64,000 nt of DNA, from assembly GCA_947179155.2 (NCBI GenBank), contig OX359275.1:6451501-6515500 (forward strand), written 5' to 3'. The translations under genes were made by a program, and so were the position numbers. This document shows positions 12,419 to 25,724 of this stretch, in pieces. The stretch's first letter is position 1; each line of letters opens with the position of its first letter. The DNA comes from Hedera helix (Eukaryota; Streptophyta; Magnoliopsida; Apiales; Araliaceae). The notes under the pieces were generated by a model that saw nothing but the letters and a program-made list of their open reading frames with translations, ran no database searches and was not told the DNA's origin.

Positions 12419-13910
12419 CCTTTAATTATTATTTAATATTAATTAAATAATAATTAATTACTTAATTAACCTTACTTATTATTTAATATTAATAAAAAAA
12501 ATAAATAATTAGCTTTCTAACTTTAATATTCTTTAATTATTATTTAATATTAATTTAAATAATAATTAATTATTTATTTAACTTTACTTATTATTTAAGT
12601 GCAATTAAATAATAAATAACTAACTTATTCATCTTAACATCCCTTAATTATTATTTAATATTCATTAAATCATAATTAATTAATTACATAACTTCATATA
12701 TTATTTAATATTTATTAAATAATATTTAATAAGATTATTAGCCTATTTATACACTAATAAATAGCTAATATATAGTGAATCACTTCAATAATTTCAAATT
12801 TTATTTTATAACACTTAACTAGCATGCCAATAGGTCAAATATTATTTTTCGGAAATTAAAAATAATTTTTCCATAATTATTAGCAATTTAGTAAGCTTTA
12901 ATCCACCATTAATTCTAATAAATACCAAATTACAAAACAATTAGGATTTTAAATTTTGATAATTTTCTTTATAAAATTATAAGCATTTTTTCTTTTGGAA
13001 CCAACCCAAGAACCGGCCTAAAAATGCCCGAACCGGCCCTACCTAGAAATCATGAAAAACCGAAAAAAACCGAACCAGCCGGTTTTTTTAGAAAAATAGG
13101 CAGATTACTTTTTGAATTTTTCAGACTTGGGGTCTCCGACGGGAACTTGAATAAAATGAAATTCACAAGTCCGATTGAGGCCTACTTGGTATCCATGGAT
13201 TCGTAACTTCCCGAACTACATTTTTCTGTCATCAAACATCAAATTTGGATTTGTTTTGGTCACGGAAATTGGCTCCAAACCGGACTATTGTGCACAGCCC
13301 TAAAACAATGGGGTGTTTTGGTAGAAAATCCATATCTTGCTCATTTTAAATCGGATTTTAGTCATTCAACTTGGAGAATCTTCATATTTCATGGATCTAT
13401 CACCCAAAATTGACGGATCATAAATCCGACTTACGGATTGTGAACAGTAATTCCGTGAAGGGGCTGCTACGTATTAGATTAATTTGTTTTCGTCGGTAAA
13501 AATTTATTCAATGAGTTTGATGAAATTTTTCATCACAAACACATATAAAAACCCATGTTAAACCCATCAAACTATGAATATACATATATTACATAGCTAA
13601 AGACTTATAGAACATCAAAACGTGTTTTGATCGGTTAAAAATACATTTTAACCGTTCAAATCATATCTAAACTATAAAAATGAACTAAAGAATGTTTAGA
13701 ACACTTTTTAACCTTTTATACATGGATGCTCTCCTTCCTCTTGACTTGATCTTGGATTGTGACTCTCTCTTGTCCATTCTCTAGCAAATTTGCTTGGTGG
13801 ATCATCAATCTCATAAGAGTAACTCTCTATATCTCTCAAGAAGCTCTCCCTTTTTCTCTCTAGAAAGTGCTACAAATGACTAACCAACCTCACCAATAAA
13901 TGGAACACTT

Positions 13911-13920
13911 CTATTTATAG
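13911..13920 (-). promoter_or_regulatory. TATA box of LTR A
   Basis: Minus-strand CTATAAATAG, a consensus-grade plant TATA box, followed downstream by a CT/GA-rich leader. It is kept at the same relative place in LTR B, LTR C and both solo LTRs, so it probably fires transcription of the family leftward. Confidence 0.7.
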
Positions 13921-15480
13921 CACAATGTTAATCCTTCATTAACCTCCTAATCAACTAGTGTTGGTGAAATTAGGAGCTTAAACTAGATTACTATTGCATG
14001 GAATGACTACCATGAATGACCATTGGTGTGATATCCATCAAGGTTGCTTGTAAGCAACTTTTGGAGTGTAATTGAAGCCATAGGAAGTCCACACTCAACA
14101 TTTCCATGTGGGGCCCCCTCAAAATTCGGGATTTGCAATTTATTACACCAATTTGGCTTTATTTTTATGTCCTATATCATTATATAAGTATCTATATATA
14201 TATATACACCAATATATGTATACATATTCACCTATACTTGTACATTGGGCTCCACTTTGGACCTTAGAATTAAATTATATTGAGCTCATTTATTTAATTT
14301 GGTTGGGCTCAATTTAATTGTTACATTGAGCTAACATTAAATACCCTATGTTACATTTAATTAAAACAAGCATTGGGCTTGGTTAATTATTACATAAATC
14401 AATGTTCAAATTAAATTATATGGACTACTAGGTTAATTAATTTAACTTAGTTTAATACATCAATTGGACTTATAATATAATCCAATTAGACTTACTTTTA
14501 ATTATCCTACCACATTGGGTTACATAATTAACTCACCCATAGTTAATTCTCAACACTACCTTCTTTCCTCTATCAATTAACCAATGTTTGGTTAATTCTC
14601 TCTCTTGTCTACCAACTAGGGTTATTCAATTAACCATACATTAGTTAATTCTCTACACTCAATCAATACTTGAAAAATATTCTCCCAACACATTGACCAT
14701 CATTTGATTTTAATGTGTTTGGGCTACATGGATTACTTTGTATTGGGCTCTCTTATTTAATTACTTGGGCTACCCAACACAACTCACATATCATATATAA
14801 CTTGGGCTTGGTAATTAATTTAATTGGACTTCCACACCATGATATACCATACTTTCCAATATTATTTAATTGGACTTATATTAATTACCTCTTGGACTAT
14901 ATCATAACTTAACATTTGGGCTTATTATTTAATTATCCACCTTCATGCAAGTATTCCCACATTGGGCTTGTATTAAATCCATTAATGGACTCTATATGAC
15001 AACTAAATAATTAAGTTAATTACTTAATTAATTATCTTCTTAATATTGTCATTCTAGGCAATATTCCACTTCTCTACTTGCTAATCTTAGCTTTAATTCA
15101 TGACTCGTATAATTAATTCAATTAATTATATTACATGACTTTCCTTTTTAATCTATACTTAAACTAATTAATTTATTAGTTTTATTGAGTATTTAATTTA
15201 CTTCACACATCATCTTGTTTGACTAGCAAACTCAACTCTAGGTATATATATATATATATCCACCTTCACTTCTCAATTGAATTTATTTCCTTAATAAATT
15301 CTCTACATGCATCAATACAATATTCTCACATTTAATTTCTAACAAATAAATTATGTTAAAAAAAAATGTTTACCCATTTTCTACACATCTTACTTCTCAA
15401 ATTCTAGGTTTTAAACCTGAACCTTTAATAAAATCAATTAAGATATTATTTAAAATCTTGGAAATATCTGGGATATTACA

Positions 15481-17611
15481 TTCACCCCTTCTTATAAGAA
15501 TTTCGTCCCCGAAATTTCATCATACTCATTTCTAACAAATTTTCATCTCTGAATATATATCTTCACTCATCACATTCTATGACTACCCTTTTATAGGAAG
15601 TTCATACTTTTCACAATTCCAGAACAATGGAATATTTTGCAGGAGAATAAATTGAAAATCAATATCTTACAGAAGAATAAATTGAAAATCAAAATATTCA
15701 TTAAAACATTCATAATATGCTGAGGGGTCATCAAGACTGTGAACATCCGAATGGAATTAACTGAATTCCGAATAAATAGTATTTATCCCTGTAAATACTT
15801 ATAAATAGAGTGTTTATCAATCACAATGACTGAAAACATTCCATAGGTGTACGCTAGGTGATCAGCCTATTGTACCATACGTCGTGCAGAACGTCTTAAT
15901 TTTTAGGCGCCAGTCGGAGCTATATGCCGACAAAAATATATCTGCTTTAGCCGACAGAATATATTTGTTTTTGCACTTGTTCACCTCAGACTTACTACAA
16001 AATTCCGTTCCAAAATAATTTGGATTGAATAATAAAACTTGAGTTAATTCTGACCAAAAGTGTCCAGTTAAAATAAATGACAAAGACTCCCATCATTGAA
16101 CTGTTCGTATATTACGATTCAAAAATTCATTTCAGATTAGTTAAAATAACAAAAATTCATTTATAGGACTTCATGATACCGCATCATCTTGACAGTACGT
16201 TGAGGATTCCGTCATTAATTCATGACTTCATGATACCGCACATCTTGACAGTACGTTGAGGATTCCGTCCTTTTCATCCCCACACCATGGCTTTAATGGC
16301 GTGTGATGATTTTATAAATACATTTTGATATTTTCAAATCAATTTGTCTAGCTGAAACAATTAGCATAGACTATTCTTTAAACGTTTTAAAATACTGAAA
16401 ATCATTTTATGACTTTGTCATACTACATCATACCATAGTGGGCTTTAAACATCCAACACTAGGTTACTCTGCATTGATGACTCCATCGTTTATCATCTCT
16501 GCACTAAATGCATTAATGATTTCTAAAATACATTTGTCTTTTCAAAAGCACAAAAGTGCGAATTTAGCACGATTTTAAGAATTTCAAAGTCTAGCATAGC
16601 TAGAAGATTTAGAATATCCTAAAACCTCAAATTTCTCCTCCGCATTCTTTTTCAGCTTAATAACTATATTTGGTAAAGCTCCAGTCTTACTACTTAACTT
16701 TATTCATACTTACTGTTCATCAAACTTACCACACATTAGGAGTTCAGGTACTTGCCACAATCATATGGGTTGGAGAACTTATCCTAGTCAGACCAAAATC
16801 GTCCATTCGCTAAGGGGTTCCACCATACGATTATGAGTCACGAACTTACCATCAGTATGAGTTTTAAGAACACGTACTTATCTTAATATTCTCTACATAT
16901 CCAATATATAATGAGAAAAGAATCACCTTCTCACCATATATACATCGAATAGCGTGACATCAGGTTCAAATTGATTATCACTATAGGAAGCTAAGTGGTT
17001 GTCAAACTAAACGCAATCTCCTGCCCATACAAGAAATTGATCAACTCGGCCACTAATCAATATAGAAAGTTAAACGGTCGTTAAACCAAGAACAAATCCT
17101 CTGCCCATACAAAGAACTGTTAAACTCAACTACTATATTAATATAGGAAGCTAAGTGGTTCTAAAACCAAGCACAAATCCATACAAGGAATCGTACAACT
17201 TAGCCACTAATATGAGTTCTCAATTAAAAACACACAAACCTCTAATTTTTTTTTTATCTGAATACGAATTCTCTTCATTCATATTTTAGCATATCTGCCT
17301 CATTACGAGTTCATTTCTCTAGATCATTTCATGATCTGATTAGCATTTTCTTTATGCTTCTCAAAATCTTATCATAAGATATTTTTCTATCCTTTATTCA
17401 AATTAGGTACAACATGACCTTTTTCATCTCTCTTATATCTTCTCAAATCCATCTTTGGATAATCTTCTCTATATGAATTTTTCCAAATTCATCTTTTATA
17501 GCTTAAACTCTTCCGGAGTTTATTCATTTATCATTTTACTTATCTTCTACACGGTTATAGCCTAAGGTACTCTTACCTAAGGTTTATAACCTATCGGCTC
17601 TGATACCAACT
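15481..17611 (-). other. Internal domain 1 of the composite array (non-coding)
   Basis: 2131 bp. The left end is the reversed polypurine tract TTCACCCCTTCTTAT followed by TTTCGTCCCCGAAA. The right end is the reversed primer-binding site GCTCTGATACCA (17597-17608) three bases before LTR B. No retroviral-type protein frame is visible; the longest frame (15862-16083, minus, 73 codons) recurs only in domain 2 and has no recognisable domain. It contains the reversed ~82-bp triple repeat (16986-17216). A small hairpin GTCGG...CCGAC lies near 15915-15933. Confidence 0.85.
16167..16280 (-). repeat. 57-bp tandem duplication in internal domain 1
   Basis: GACTTCATGATACCGCA starts at 16167 and again at 16224, each followed by CATCTTGACAGTACGTTGAG. 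Domain 2 has the same duplication from 27971. The LARD internal domain has a single related unit near 7205-7265. Confidence 0.75.
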
Positions 17612-18587
17612 TGTGACGACCTCGAATCCGGGTTTCTCGAACCTCGGATCCGGTTCAAGACGAGTACAACATTTTCCTTATTGTTCATGAATTACAACAA
17701 TATTATAATTGGTAAATAACCATTTATTTACAATTTTACAACATCTCTTTCTATTCCAGAATCGAAATCTTTATACATTCCTAGTATGTCTTAATATCAT
17801 ACATGATACGACATTCTATTACAATCAACTTATGTATTTAACACTCATATAACATACCAACTAAGTTTTATGATACACAATCATTTACCTGTCCAATTCG
17901 GACTGATATCTACAATAGATATTTAGATCTTCAATGGAAGTAATATGTTTTCCTGTTCCTTGTTCTTTATCGAGAACTTCAGGTAACTAGCCTTATCTGA
18001 AATTGTTGGTTTAGGCAAGAGTGAGCACGACGGCTCAGCAAGTTCAACAGCTACACATAACACATTACATGCTTCACATAAAATTTACAATTTATACTAA
18101 CATCATGTTTTTCATGCATTTCAGTTTATGACATACTGCTCATGCATATCATGCCTCGCATTTAATCTATGCTTCATGTCTAATCTCTATCATGACATAT
18201 AGTTCAATGCAGAACAATTGTCTTAAATCAACTACCGCATATCAACAGTTCAAATCAACTTATTGCACAAAGGCACATTAAAACATCTTTGCACATAACC
18301 ACGTATGAGCACATCTCAGTTTAATAACAAACTTATAATTCATGCACATAATACAACACGTTCTGAAAAACTTGCCTGGACTTGTATAACCAGCTTACGT
18401 TAATCTTTCACGTTCCTTGCACCACCTACACGGTATGTGATATCAACGGTGCACAATATCAGTCAAAGTTTGACTCAATACTAAATCTTATTTTAAAGAT
18501 ATTTATTTCTTCTTATCATCTCCTTTATTTAATAAGGTTAATTTCATATTTTAGTCTCTCTTTGACTTGACTCAGTGTTTCATATTC

Positions 18588-18592
18588 AACAC
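18588..18592. repeat. Target-site duplication AACAC, left copy
   Basis: AACAC precedes the solo LTR and is repeated at 23269-23273. Confidence 0.95.
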
Positions 18593-19701
18593 TGTGACGA
18601 CCCCGAATCCGGGTCCCTCGAACCTCGAACTCGGTTCAACACGAGTACAACCTTTTCCTTATTGTTCATGAATTACAACCATATTATAATTGCTAAATAA
18701 TCATTTATTTACAATTTCACAACATCTCTTTCTATTCCAGAATCGCAATCTTTATACATTCCTAGTATGTCTTAATATCATACATGATACGACATTCTAT
18801 TATAATCAACTTATGTATTTAACACTCATAATACATACCAACCAATTCTTATACTACACAATCATTTTACCTGTCCAATTCGGACTGATATCTACAATGG
18901 TCGTGCTAGACCTTCAGTGAATGTAATATGTATTCCTGTTTCTTGATCCTTATCAAGACTTCAAATACTTGTACTATCTGAAAATGTTGGTTTAAGCAAG
19001 AGTGAGCACGACGGCTCAACAAGTTTAACAGTTACACATAACACATTACATGCTTCACATATACTCTGCAATTTATACTTACATCATGCTTTTCATGCAT
19101 TTCAGTTTATGTCATACTGCTCATGCATCATATATAACATCTAGCAATTCATGCCTTATATTTATACATAATCTACATGTAATCATACCTCATGCATATC
19201 ACAATTATCATCAATATCTTTCTATTAAGAATTTAATATCACATCAAAGCATGTTAAGGCACATAGGAGCAAGTTCTGAAAAACTTGCCTGGCAGCTTCT
19301 ACCATCTACGCTTAGTTGCGTCTCTTGTTCAACCTACAATTTATATATAGAATTGACATAATCATTAGCTACCAGGACTATTAATTAGTCTTAACTTAAG
19401 ACCTTAACTTCAAATTATTAACTCTTTAGTTGTCCGACAAATGAACATTTAAGTTCCGGACAAAACCCTAGTCCAAATACAGTTTGGACATATCAGGCAT
19501 GCTTAACCAGCTTACGTTTTCTTTATAAAATCTTCGTATGACCCACTTTCAATAAGTTGTCTAAATTAGTCTCAAATGGACTATTCACATTTGTTTAATT
19601 CAATTAAACTTTCTTCTTTTACATAACATAATGATTTGGATATTAATAATGTACCAAATACCTCAAAATATTATCTACCTTTGATAATATACAACTACGT
19701 T

Positions 19702-20405
19702 TAAATATTATTAACCATTTAATAATATTTTAATCACTTATTAATATTATTAACCATTTAATAATATTTTACTCACTTATTAATATTATTAACCATTTAA
19801 TAATATTTTAATCACTTCTTAATATTATTAACCATTTAATAATATTTTAATCACTTCTTAATATTATTAACCATTTAATAATATTTTACTCACTTATTAA
19901 TATTATTAACCATTTAATAATATTTTAATCACTTCTTAATATTATTAACCATTTAATAATATTTTACTCACTTATTAATACTATTAACCATTTAATAATA
20001 TTTTAATCACTTCTTAATATTATTAACCATTTAATAATATTTTAATCACTTCTTAATATTATTAACCATTTAATAATATTTTAATCACTTCTTAATATTA
20101 TTAACCATTTAATAATATTTTAATCACTTATTAATATTATTAACCATTTAATAATATTTTACTCACACATTAATATTATTAACCATTTAATAATATTTTA
20201 ATCACTTATTAATATTATTAACCATTTAATAATATTTTAATCACTTCTTAATATTATTAACCATTTAATAATATTTTAATCACTTATTAATATTATTAAC
20301 CATTTAATAATATTTTAATCACTTTTTAATATTATTAACCATTTAATAATATTTTAATCCCTTATTAATATTATTAACTATTTAATAATATTTTAATCAT
20401 CTACT
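19702..20405 (-). repeat. 39-bp hairpin tandem array, about 18 copies
   Basis: The period is 39 bp (unit starts at 19741, 19780, 19819 and so on). Each unit carries AATATTATTAA and TTAATAATATT as perfect 11-bp arms around CCAT. Variation between units falls mainly in the linker (TTAATCACTTC, TACTCACTTAT), while the hairpin is almost invariant. A related array of about 11 units is in solo LTR 2. Confidence 0.9.
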
Positions 20406-20738
20406 AATGTCATTAATTATTTGATAACATTTTTATCATATACCAAAGTTATTACACATTTAATAACCTTTTAATCTTATACTAATATTATTCATCATTT
20501 AATAATATTTTAATATTCTTCAAATATTACCAATAGTTAACTTTTTAATTGTGTTAACTTTAGTCTTTATTTGATACATTTGGATACCATTAAGTCACTA
20601 ATAAACTTTACATATATGGTTTAGTATTGAAACACATTCATTTTACATGTATTTCAATTTACATTTTCATTAAAAACTCATCTCGGACCGACCCGACCCG
20701 ACCCGGACCACTAAAATAGGTCACTGGCAGAATGTTTC

Positions 20739-20794
20739 ACCGCTGCGGCGGTGGTTTCCACCGCTGCGGCGGTGGTTTCCACCGCTGCGGCGGT
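20739..20794 (-). repeat. Triplet of GC-rich palindromes, cluster 1
   Basis: Three exact copies of ACCGCTGCGGCGGT at 20739, 20760 and 20781 (period 21). ACCGC pairs with GCGGT around TGCG. They lie just after a GACCCGACCCG microrepeat. Confidence 0.9.
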
Positions 20795-21589
20795 GGTACA
20801 TAAATTTTGAAACCCTAATTTGAGGACTGCCCGACCCTCCGACGCTCCGACAGCCATAACTTTCTCATACGGAAACATTTTGGGGTGATTCTTGAGTCCA
20901 TTCTCATCAGAATTTCCCCCTCTACAATTTCTCTTTGTAACACAAATCCAAATTCCAAACGGAAGTGGACGAAAAACGGCTCACAATGAGAAAGTGAAAA
21001 CTAACTTCACAAATCGTTGAGTCTATAGGTTCAAACTTGAATAAAATAAACTCTACACATCCAAATGACACCAACTTAGTGTTGTTGTCTTTCTAACTTC
21101 TTGTTTTACAATATTTCATAGTTTGATCACATTTTTAAAAACATCTTGACAATAAATTTAAGATCTAACCGTCTAGGTTTTACCGGTAACTCACAAAATG
21201 AACTTTTCTTCAATTCTTTGCATACCACTCATACAAATTCATGAGATAAATATACCGAACCATGAATATACCTATATATCATAGTTTTATAGTTCTAGAG
21301 CATCAAAATAACTTTTGATCGGTTAAAAATACATTTTAACCGTTTAAATCATATCTAAACTATAAAAATGAACTAAAGAGGGTTTAAAACACTTTTTAAC
21401 CTTTTATACATGGATGCTCTCCTTTCTCTTGACATGATCTTGGCTTGTGACTCCACCTTGATCATCCTCTAGCAATCTCCTTGGTGGAAATCTCCAACAA
21501 TGCTCTCCCTTCTCTCTAGAATTTCTTCCTCTCTATAAAAATACCAACAAGCATAGAAATGACCAACATTGCTCATGTGTTGGTGATTT

Positions 21590-21599
21590 CTATTTATAG
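21590..21599 (-). promoter_or_regulatory. TATA box of solo LTR 1
   Basis: Minus-strand CTATAAATAG in the position conserved across the clan. Confidence 0.65.
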
Positions 21600-22361
21600 A
21601 ACTCTAGGAGAACTTCATTAACTTCTTAATCAACCAACATTGGTGCAATTAGAAGCTTAAACTAGATTACTATTGGTTGAATGACCAATTGATAGACATA
21701 TGGAATGACTAGGTGATTGACTAGGGTTGGTGAACCACCTTGATATTGTGTACAAGTGAAGCAACCAAGCAAATCAAGCCACCCCAAGTGGGCCCCTCTA
21801 AATCTCAGCAAATGGCCTTTTATTTCTCCATTTTTGCTTTATTTTTCCTTCATTTAATAGACATATATACATCTATATACATATATACACCTATGATCAA
21901 TTGTTGACCAATTTTGACTATCATTTGGGCTCCACATTGGACTCTAGAATTTAATATATTGGGCTCATCCATTTAATTTGTTTGGGCTCAATATATTTAT
22001 CACATTGGGCTAACATTAAATACCCTATGTTACATTTAATTAAAACAAGCATTGGGCTTGATTAATTATAACTTGAATCAATGTTAAATTAATTACAAGA
22101 ACTACTAGGTTAATTTATTAGACCTAGTTCAAAACCTCATTTGGACTTATAATATAATCCAATTAGCTCACACTAATCTAATTACATAATCCAATTAGAC
22201 GTGCTATCTATAAGTCTATTGGACCTCTAATTGAGTTAGTTTATAAAACACTAACACTTAACATAGCTTGGGTTTAATTTATTAAAACCCTAATAATGCT
22301 CATACATACAAGCATTTCAATTTGAATTAAATAACTTATTAATTTTCAAACATTCTGCTCC

Positions 22362-22460
22362 ACCGCTGCGGCGGTGATTACTACCGCTGCGGCGGTAGTT
22401 CAAATTTTACTTTCCAGAGAGTTTCACCGCTGCGGCGGTGAAACCTACCGCTGCGGCGGT
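22362..22460 (-). repeat. GC-rich palindromes, cluster 2 (four copies)
   Basis: The same 14-bp core occurs at 22362, 22383, 22426 and 22447. Flanks are complementary: C...G, T...A, C...G, T...A. The third copy is a perfect 10-bp-arm palindrome, GTTTCACCGC with GCGGTGAAAC (22421-22444). Confidence 0.9.
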
Positions 22461-25400
22461 AGTGCTAATTTTCAAAATTTTAAAACACATTAATACAAGT
22501 ACTTTGACTTGATTAAATTTACTATCTTTTATCATCAACTTGGGTTTATAATTTAATTACCCATACTCATGTAGTTATTCCTACATTGGGTTACTCAATT
22601 AACTTATCCATCTTCATACAAGTATTCCCATATTGGGCTAACACATATAATTCTTTTGGGCTAGTCCACTAGTAGTAATTAAATTACTTGGACTCTCCAC
22701 GAGGCTTTAATCCATAATTTATTTGGACCTCTCTATAATTACCAACAAGACTTACAATAATTAACATATTGAGCTTGTTTTAATTTCACTTTGGAATTCT
22801 ATACATAAACTTATTAATTAAGTTAATTACTTAACTAATCACTTCACATTATTGTCATCCTAGACAATCATCCTAGCTTTTTCACAACTTCAACTCATAA
22901 CTAATATAATTAACCTAAGTAATTATATTTCACGACTTTCCTTCTTGCTTCTTAATTAAACTAATTAATTTATTAGCTTAATTGAGTATTAACTTACTCA
23001 TCCTCTTACTTGGCTAACAAGCTCACTTTAGGTATATACATATATATATCCACCTTCACTTTTCAATTGAATTTATTTCCTTAACAAATTCTCTACATGC
23101 ATCAATACAATATTCTCACATTTAATTTCTAACAAATCAATTATGTTAAAAAAATGTTTACCCATTTTCTACACATCTTACTTCTCACATTCTAGGTTTT
23201 AAACCTTAACCTTTAATAAAATATATTAAGATATTATTTAAAATCTTGAAAATATCTGGGATATTACAAACACCATAAATCTTTTGTTCGAAACTATGCA
23301 ATTCTGACATTTATTAATGTCACTGCATTAAAACTTGTACCATATATTTATTTAGGTCGATCCACCAATTAATCACTAATGGACCATACCCTTGGTTTAA
23401 CTTAATCACATCATTTATCTCGATACCTATCATAATATTACCCACCTTGGATAATATTTTAAATTTTACTATCAATTAGTAATAACTTATAATGTTATTT
23501 AATTGTTAAATAACACTTTAAATAATCATTACTATTATTAATTTATTTTTAATAATAGTTTACCTTAATCATTATTATTAATCTTTTAATAATAATTTAA
23601 TTAATTGCTTGCTAATATTATTACCCTTTAATAATATTTTAATTGACTTCTCATTATTATCAATCATTTTAATAATAATTTAATTGTTCATCAATATTAT
23701 CAATCATTTAATAATATTTGAAATCCTCACGTATCATTAGTAATTATTTAATAACGATTCAACCCTTAACTATTATTACCCAATAGTTAATTACTTGTTA
23801 AACAATATTATTAATTCTTTAATAATATTCTAAATCTTTATTTATCATTATTATTTATTTAATAATGATTTAACTCTTAACTATTATTATTTAATAGTTA
23901 ATTAAATGCTAAATAATATTATTAATCATTTAATAATATTTTAAATTAATTACATATCATTATTAATTATTGAATAATGATTTAATTCTTAACTATTATC
24001 AATATATTTTAATTACTTAATAATCTTCTTTCGATTAAGTAATAATTTATTCCACTTAATTACCATTTAATTATTATTTAATATGAATTAAATAATAATT
24101 AATTAACTAATTATCCGAACTCATTATTTAATATTAATTAAATAATAATTAATTAATTAATTAACCTTACTTATTATTTAATATTAATTAAATAATAAAT
24201 AATTAGTTTATTAACCTTAATTATCCTTTAATTATTATTTAATATTAATTAAATAATAATTAATTACTTAATTAACCTTACTTATTATTTAATATTAATA
24301 AAAAAATAAATAATTAACTTTATAACTTTAATATTCTTTAATTATTATTTAATATTAATTTAAATAATAATTAATTATTTATTTAACTTTACTTATTATT
24401 TAAGTGCAATTAAATAATAAATAACTAACTTATTCATCTTAACATCCCTTAATTATTATTTAATATTCATTAAATCATAATTAATTAATTACATAACTTC
24501 ATATATTATTTAATATTTATTAAATAATATTTAATTAGATTATTAGCCTATTTATACACTAATAAATAGCTAATATATAGTGAATCACTTCAATAATTTC
24601 AAATTTTATTTTATAACACTTAACTAGCATGCCAATAGGTCAAATATTATTTTTCAGAAATTAAAAATAATTTTTCCATAATTATTAGCAATTTAGTAAG
24701 CTTTAATCCACCATTAATTCTAATAAATACCAAATTACAAAACAATTAGGATTTTAAATTTTGATAATTTTCTTTATAAAATTATAAGCATTTTTTCTTT
24801 TGGAACCAACCCAAGAACCGGCCTAAAAATGCCCGAACCGGCCCTACCTAGAAATCATGAAAAACCGAAAAAAACCGAACCGGCCGGTTTTTTAAAAAAA
24901 TAGGCAGATTACTTTTTGAATTTTTCAGACTTGGGGTCTCCAACGGGAACTTGAATAAAATGAAATCCACAAGTCCGATTGAGGCTTACTTGGTATCGAT
25001 GGATTCGTAACTTCCCGAACTACATTTTTCTGTCATCAAACATCAAATTTGGATTTGTTTTGGTCACGGAAATTGGCTCCAAACCGGACTGTTGTGCACA
25101 GCCCTAAAACAATGGGGTGTTTTGGTAGAAAATCCATATCTTGCTCATTTTAAATCGGATTTTAGTCATTCAACTTGGAGAATCTTCATATTTCATGGAT
25201 CTATCACTCAAAATTGACGGATCATAAATCCGACTTACGGATTGTGAACAGTAATTCCGTGAAGGGGCTGCTACGTATTAGATTAATTTGTTTTCGTCGG
25301 TAAAAATTTATTCAATGAGTTTGATGAAATTTTTCATCACAAACACATATAAAAACCCATGTTAAACCCATCAAACTATGAATATACATATATTACATAG

Positions 25401-25714
25401 CTAAAGACTTATAGAACATCAAAACGTGTTTTGATCGGTTAAAAATACATTTTAACCGTTCAAATCATATCTAAACTATAAAAATGAACTAAAGAATGTT
25501 TAGAACACTTTTTAACCTTTTATACATGGATGCTCTCCTTCCTCTTGACTTGATCTTGGATTGTGACTCTCTCTTGTCCATTCTCTAGCAAATTTGCTTG
25601 GTGGATCATCAATCTCATAAGAGTAACTCTCTATATCTCTCAAGAAGCTCTCCCTTTTTCTCTCTAGAAAGTGCTACAAATGACTAACCAACCTCACCAA
25701 TAAATGGAACACTT

Positions 25715-25724
25715 CTATTTATAG
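25715..25724 (-). promoter_or_regulatory. TATA box of LTR B
   Basis: Minus-strand CTATAAATAG, equivalent to 13911-13920. Confidence 0.65.

Larger units (their letters stand above)
1..15480 (-). mobile_element. LTR A of the composite array, split by a nested LARD
   Basis: Positions 1-1256 and 12419-15480 together match LTR C from about 30.1 kb to 34442, so the visible part is ~4.3 kb of a ~5.0 kb LTR. The break at 1256/12414 is exactly where the plus-strand LARD sits. LTRs B and C carry the uninterrupted sequence there (for example around 24230 and 31382). The right end is GGATATTACA at 15480, immediately followed by the reversed polypurine tract of internal domain 1. Small open frames in it (for example 68-256) recur in the other LTR copies and look like chance frames. 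Confidence 0.9.
18593..23268 (-). mobile_element. Nested solo LTR 1 of the LARD clan
   Basis: 4676 bp with TGTGACGACCCC...GGGATATTACA ends and a perfect 5-bp duplication AACAC. No internal domain remains, so LTR-LTR recombination has removed it. It is related to, but clearly different from, the host LTRs: it has its own 39-bp hairpin array and seven copies of a GC-rich palindrome. Orientation is the same as the host array. Confidence 0.93.

Noticed and set aside
13024..13206. 60-codon proline/lysine-rich frame recurring at 31989-32171
   Set aside because: It overlaps the ACCGGCC palindrome region of the LTR and recurs only as part of the LTR. LTR B has base changes in the same region and shows no equivalent frame, which argues against constraint.
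15862..16083. 73-codon minus-strand frame repeated at 27666-27887 as a possible element protein
   Set aside because: It has no resemblance to gag or pol. The corresponding LARD region carries an unrelated exchanged segment, and repetition follows from tandem duplication of the internal domain.
19702..20405. CRISPR-like regular array
   Set aside because: Units abut without unique spacers, the context is a plant LTR, and the second array at 51108 shows it is an LTR component.
20660..20710. GACCCGACCCG microrepeat as a regulatory array
   Set aside because: It is a short simple repeat, also present and diverged at 51735-51780. Nothing ties it to a function beyond its place next to the GC palindromes.
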